6,576 bases of DNA from assembly GCA_030626265.1 (NCBI GenBank), contig DAOUPF010000076.1, positions 1 to 6,576 of the forward strand. Reading direction: 5' to 3'. This document shows positions 6,298 to 6,576 of the stretch, piece after piece. Each line of letters starts with the position of its first letter. Position 1 is the stretch's first letter. This DNA comes from Sulfurovum sp. (GTDB lineage Bacteria; Campylobacterota; Campylobacteria; Campylobacterales; Sulfurovaceae). A program made the translations under genes and the position numbers. The notes below the pieces were generated by a model. It made no database searches. It was not told where the DNA came from and saw only the letters and a list, made by a program, of their open reading frames with translations.

Positions 6298-6576
6298 CTA
6301 CTTAAGTAGACCAGCTTCTTTATAGTACTTTACAGCACCTCTATGAAGTGGAGCTGAGTTACCATTGTTAATCATATCCTCTTTTGTGAGGTTATTGAAT
6401 GCTGGGTGAAGTTTTTTGAATGCATCAAAATTTTCAAATACAGACTTAACAACTGCATATACAACTTGCTCAGATACTTTAGCTGAATTTACAAATGTTG
6501 CTGCAACACCAAATGTTTTGATAGCTTTATCAGTTCCTCTATACATACCAGCTGGGATAGTTGTGTACTTATAGTA
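6298..6576 (-). CDS. TAXI-family TRAP solute-binding protein, C-terminal end (5' part outside window)
   Basis: The frame is open to the right edge (first visible residues [14 protein letters not shown]), so the ATG at 6546-6544 is internal. The visible 92 residues are the typical C-terminal end of TAXI solute-binding proteins: an IPAGxYxG motif, a [11 protein letters not shown] stretch, a helix [23 protein letters not shown], and the closing [20 protein letters not shown], close to the family pattern of a 'PLHPGA.kYY.E.Gl' end. The usual PG of PLHPGA is RG here. Full-length members are about 310-330 residues with a signal peptide, acting in the periplasm as an extracytoplasmic receptor for the permease. 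It is probably the first or an early gene of the operon with the permease and coiled-coil genes. The ligand cannot be told from this fragment. Confidence 0.92.
   Translation of the reverse strand, partial: YYKYTTIPAGMYRGTDKAIKTFGVAATFVNSAKVSEQVVYAVVKSVFENFDAFKKLHPAFNNLTKEDMINNGNSAPLHRGAVKYYKEAGLLK

Noticed and set aside
6298..6546. Stand-alone 82-residue protein starting at the ATG at 6546
   Set aside because: The frame continues without a stop to the window edge with family-typical residues (IPAGMYRG), so it is the end of a larger binding protein.

Overview
The window looks like ordinary chromosome of a Campylobacterota (epsilonproteobacterial) species. The best evidence is the left-hand pair, a UPF0323-type lipoprotein followed by a glutathionylspermidine-synthase-like ATP-grasp protein. 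This arrangement is familiar from Campylobacter and Helicobacter. AT-leaning composition, frequent ATA, CTA and AGA codons, and a -10-only style promoter agree with that. A free-living sulfur or marine member is plausible but is an inference. The genus cannot be fixed from the sequence.

Layout. At 2-1611 (+) lie the 3' part of the UPF0323-like lipoprotein gene and the overlapping ATP-grasp ligase gene. At 1637-1852 (+) is a small AT-rich ORF for a one-helix membrane protein. At 1883-1959 two REP-like palindromes face each other in the gap between converging genes and form a long hairpin. At 1952-3157 (-) is a YjeH-like APC-superfamily amino-acid transporter. At 3158-3279 are its probable promoter and a hairpin that probably ends the next transcript.

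The right half, 3280-6576 (-), is one probable operon for a tripartite TRAP transporter of the TAXI type. It reads from the right edge: the C-terminal end of a TAXI periplasmic solute-binding protein (cut by the window edge), a 173-nt spacer full of inverted TGCTAAG repeats, a fused 4TM+12TM permease with a DUF3394-like C-terminal domain, and a translationally coupled 83-residue membrane-anchored coiled-coil protein. The binding protein would capture a carboxylate-like solute in the periplasm and hand it to the ion-driven permease. The substrate cannot be read from the sequence.

No RNA gene, CRISPR array, prophage or intact insertion sequence was seen. The least explained elements are the coiled-coil protein with polar N/H core positions, the paired REP-like hairpin beside the AT-rich small ORF, the repeat-rich binding protein/permease spacer, and a roughly fourfold difference in CTAG density between the two halves.
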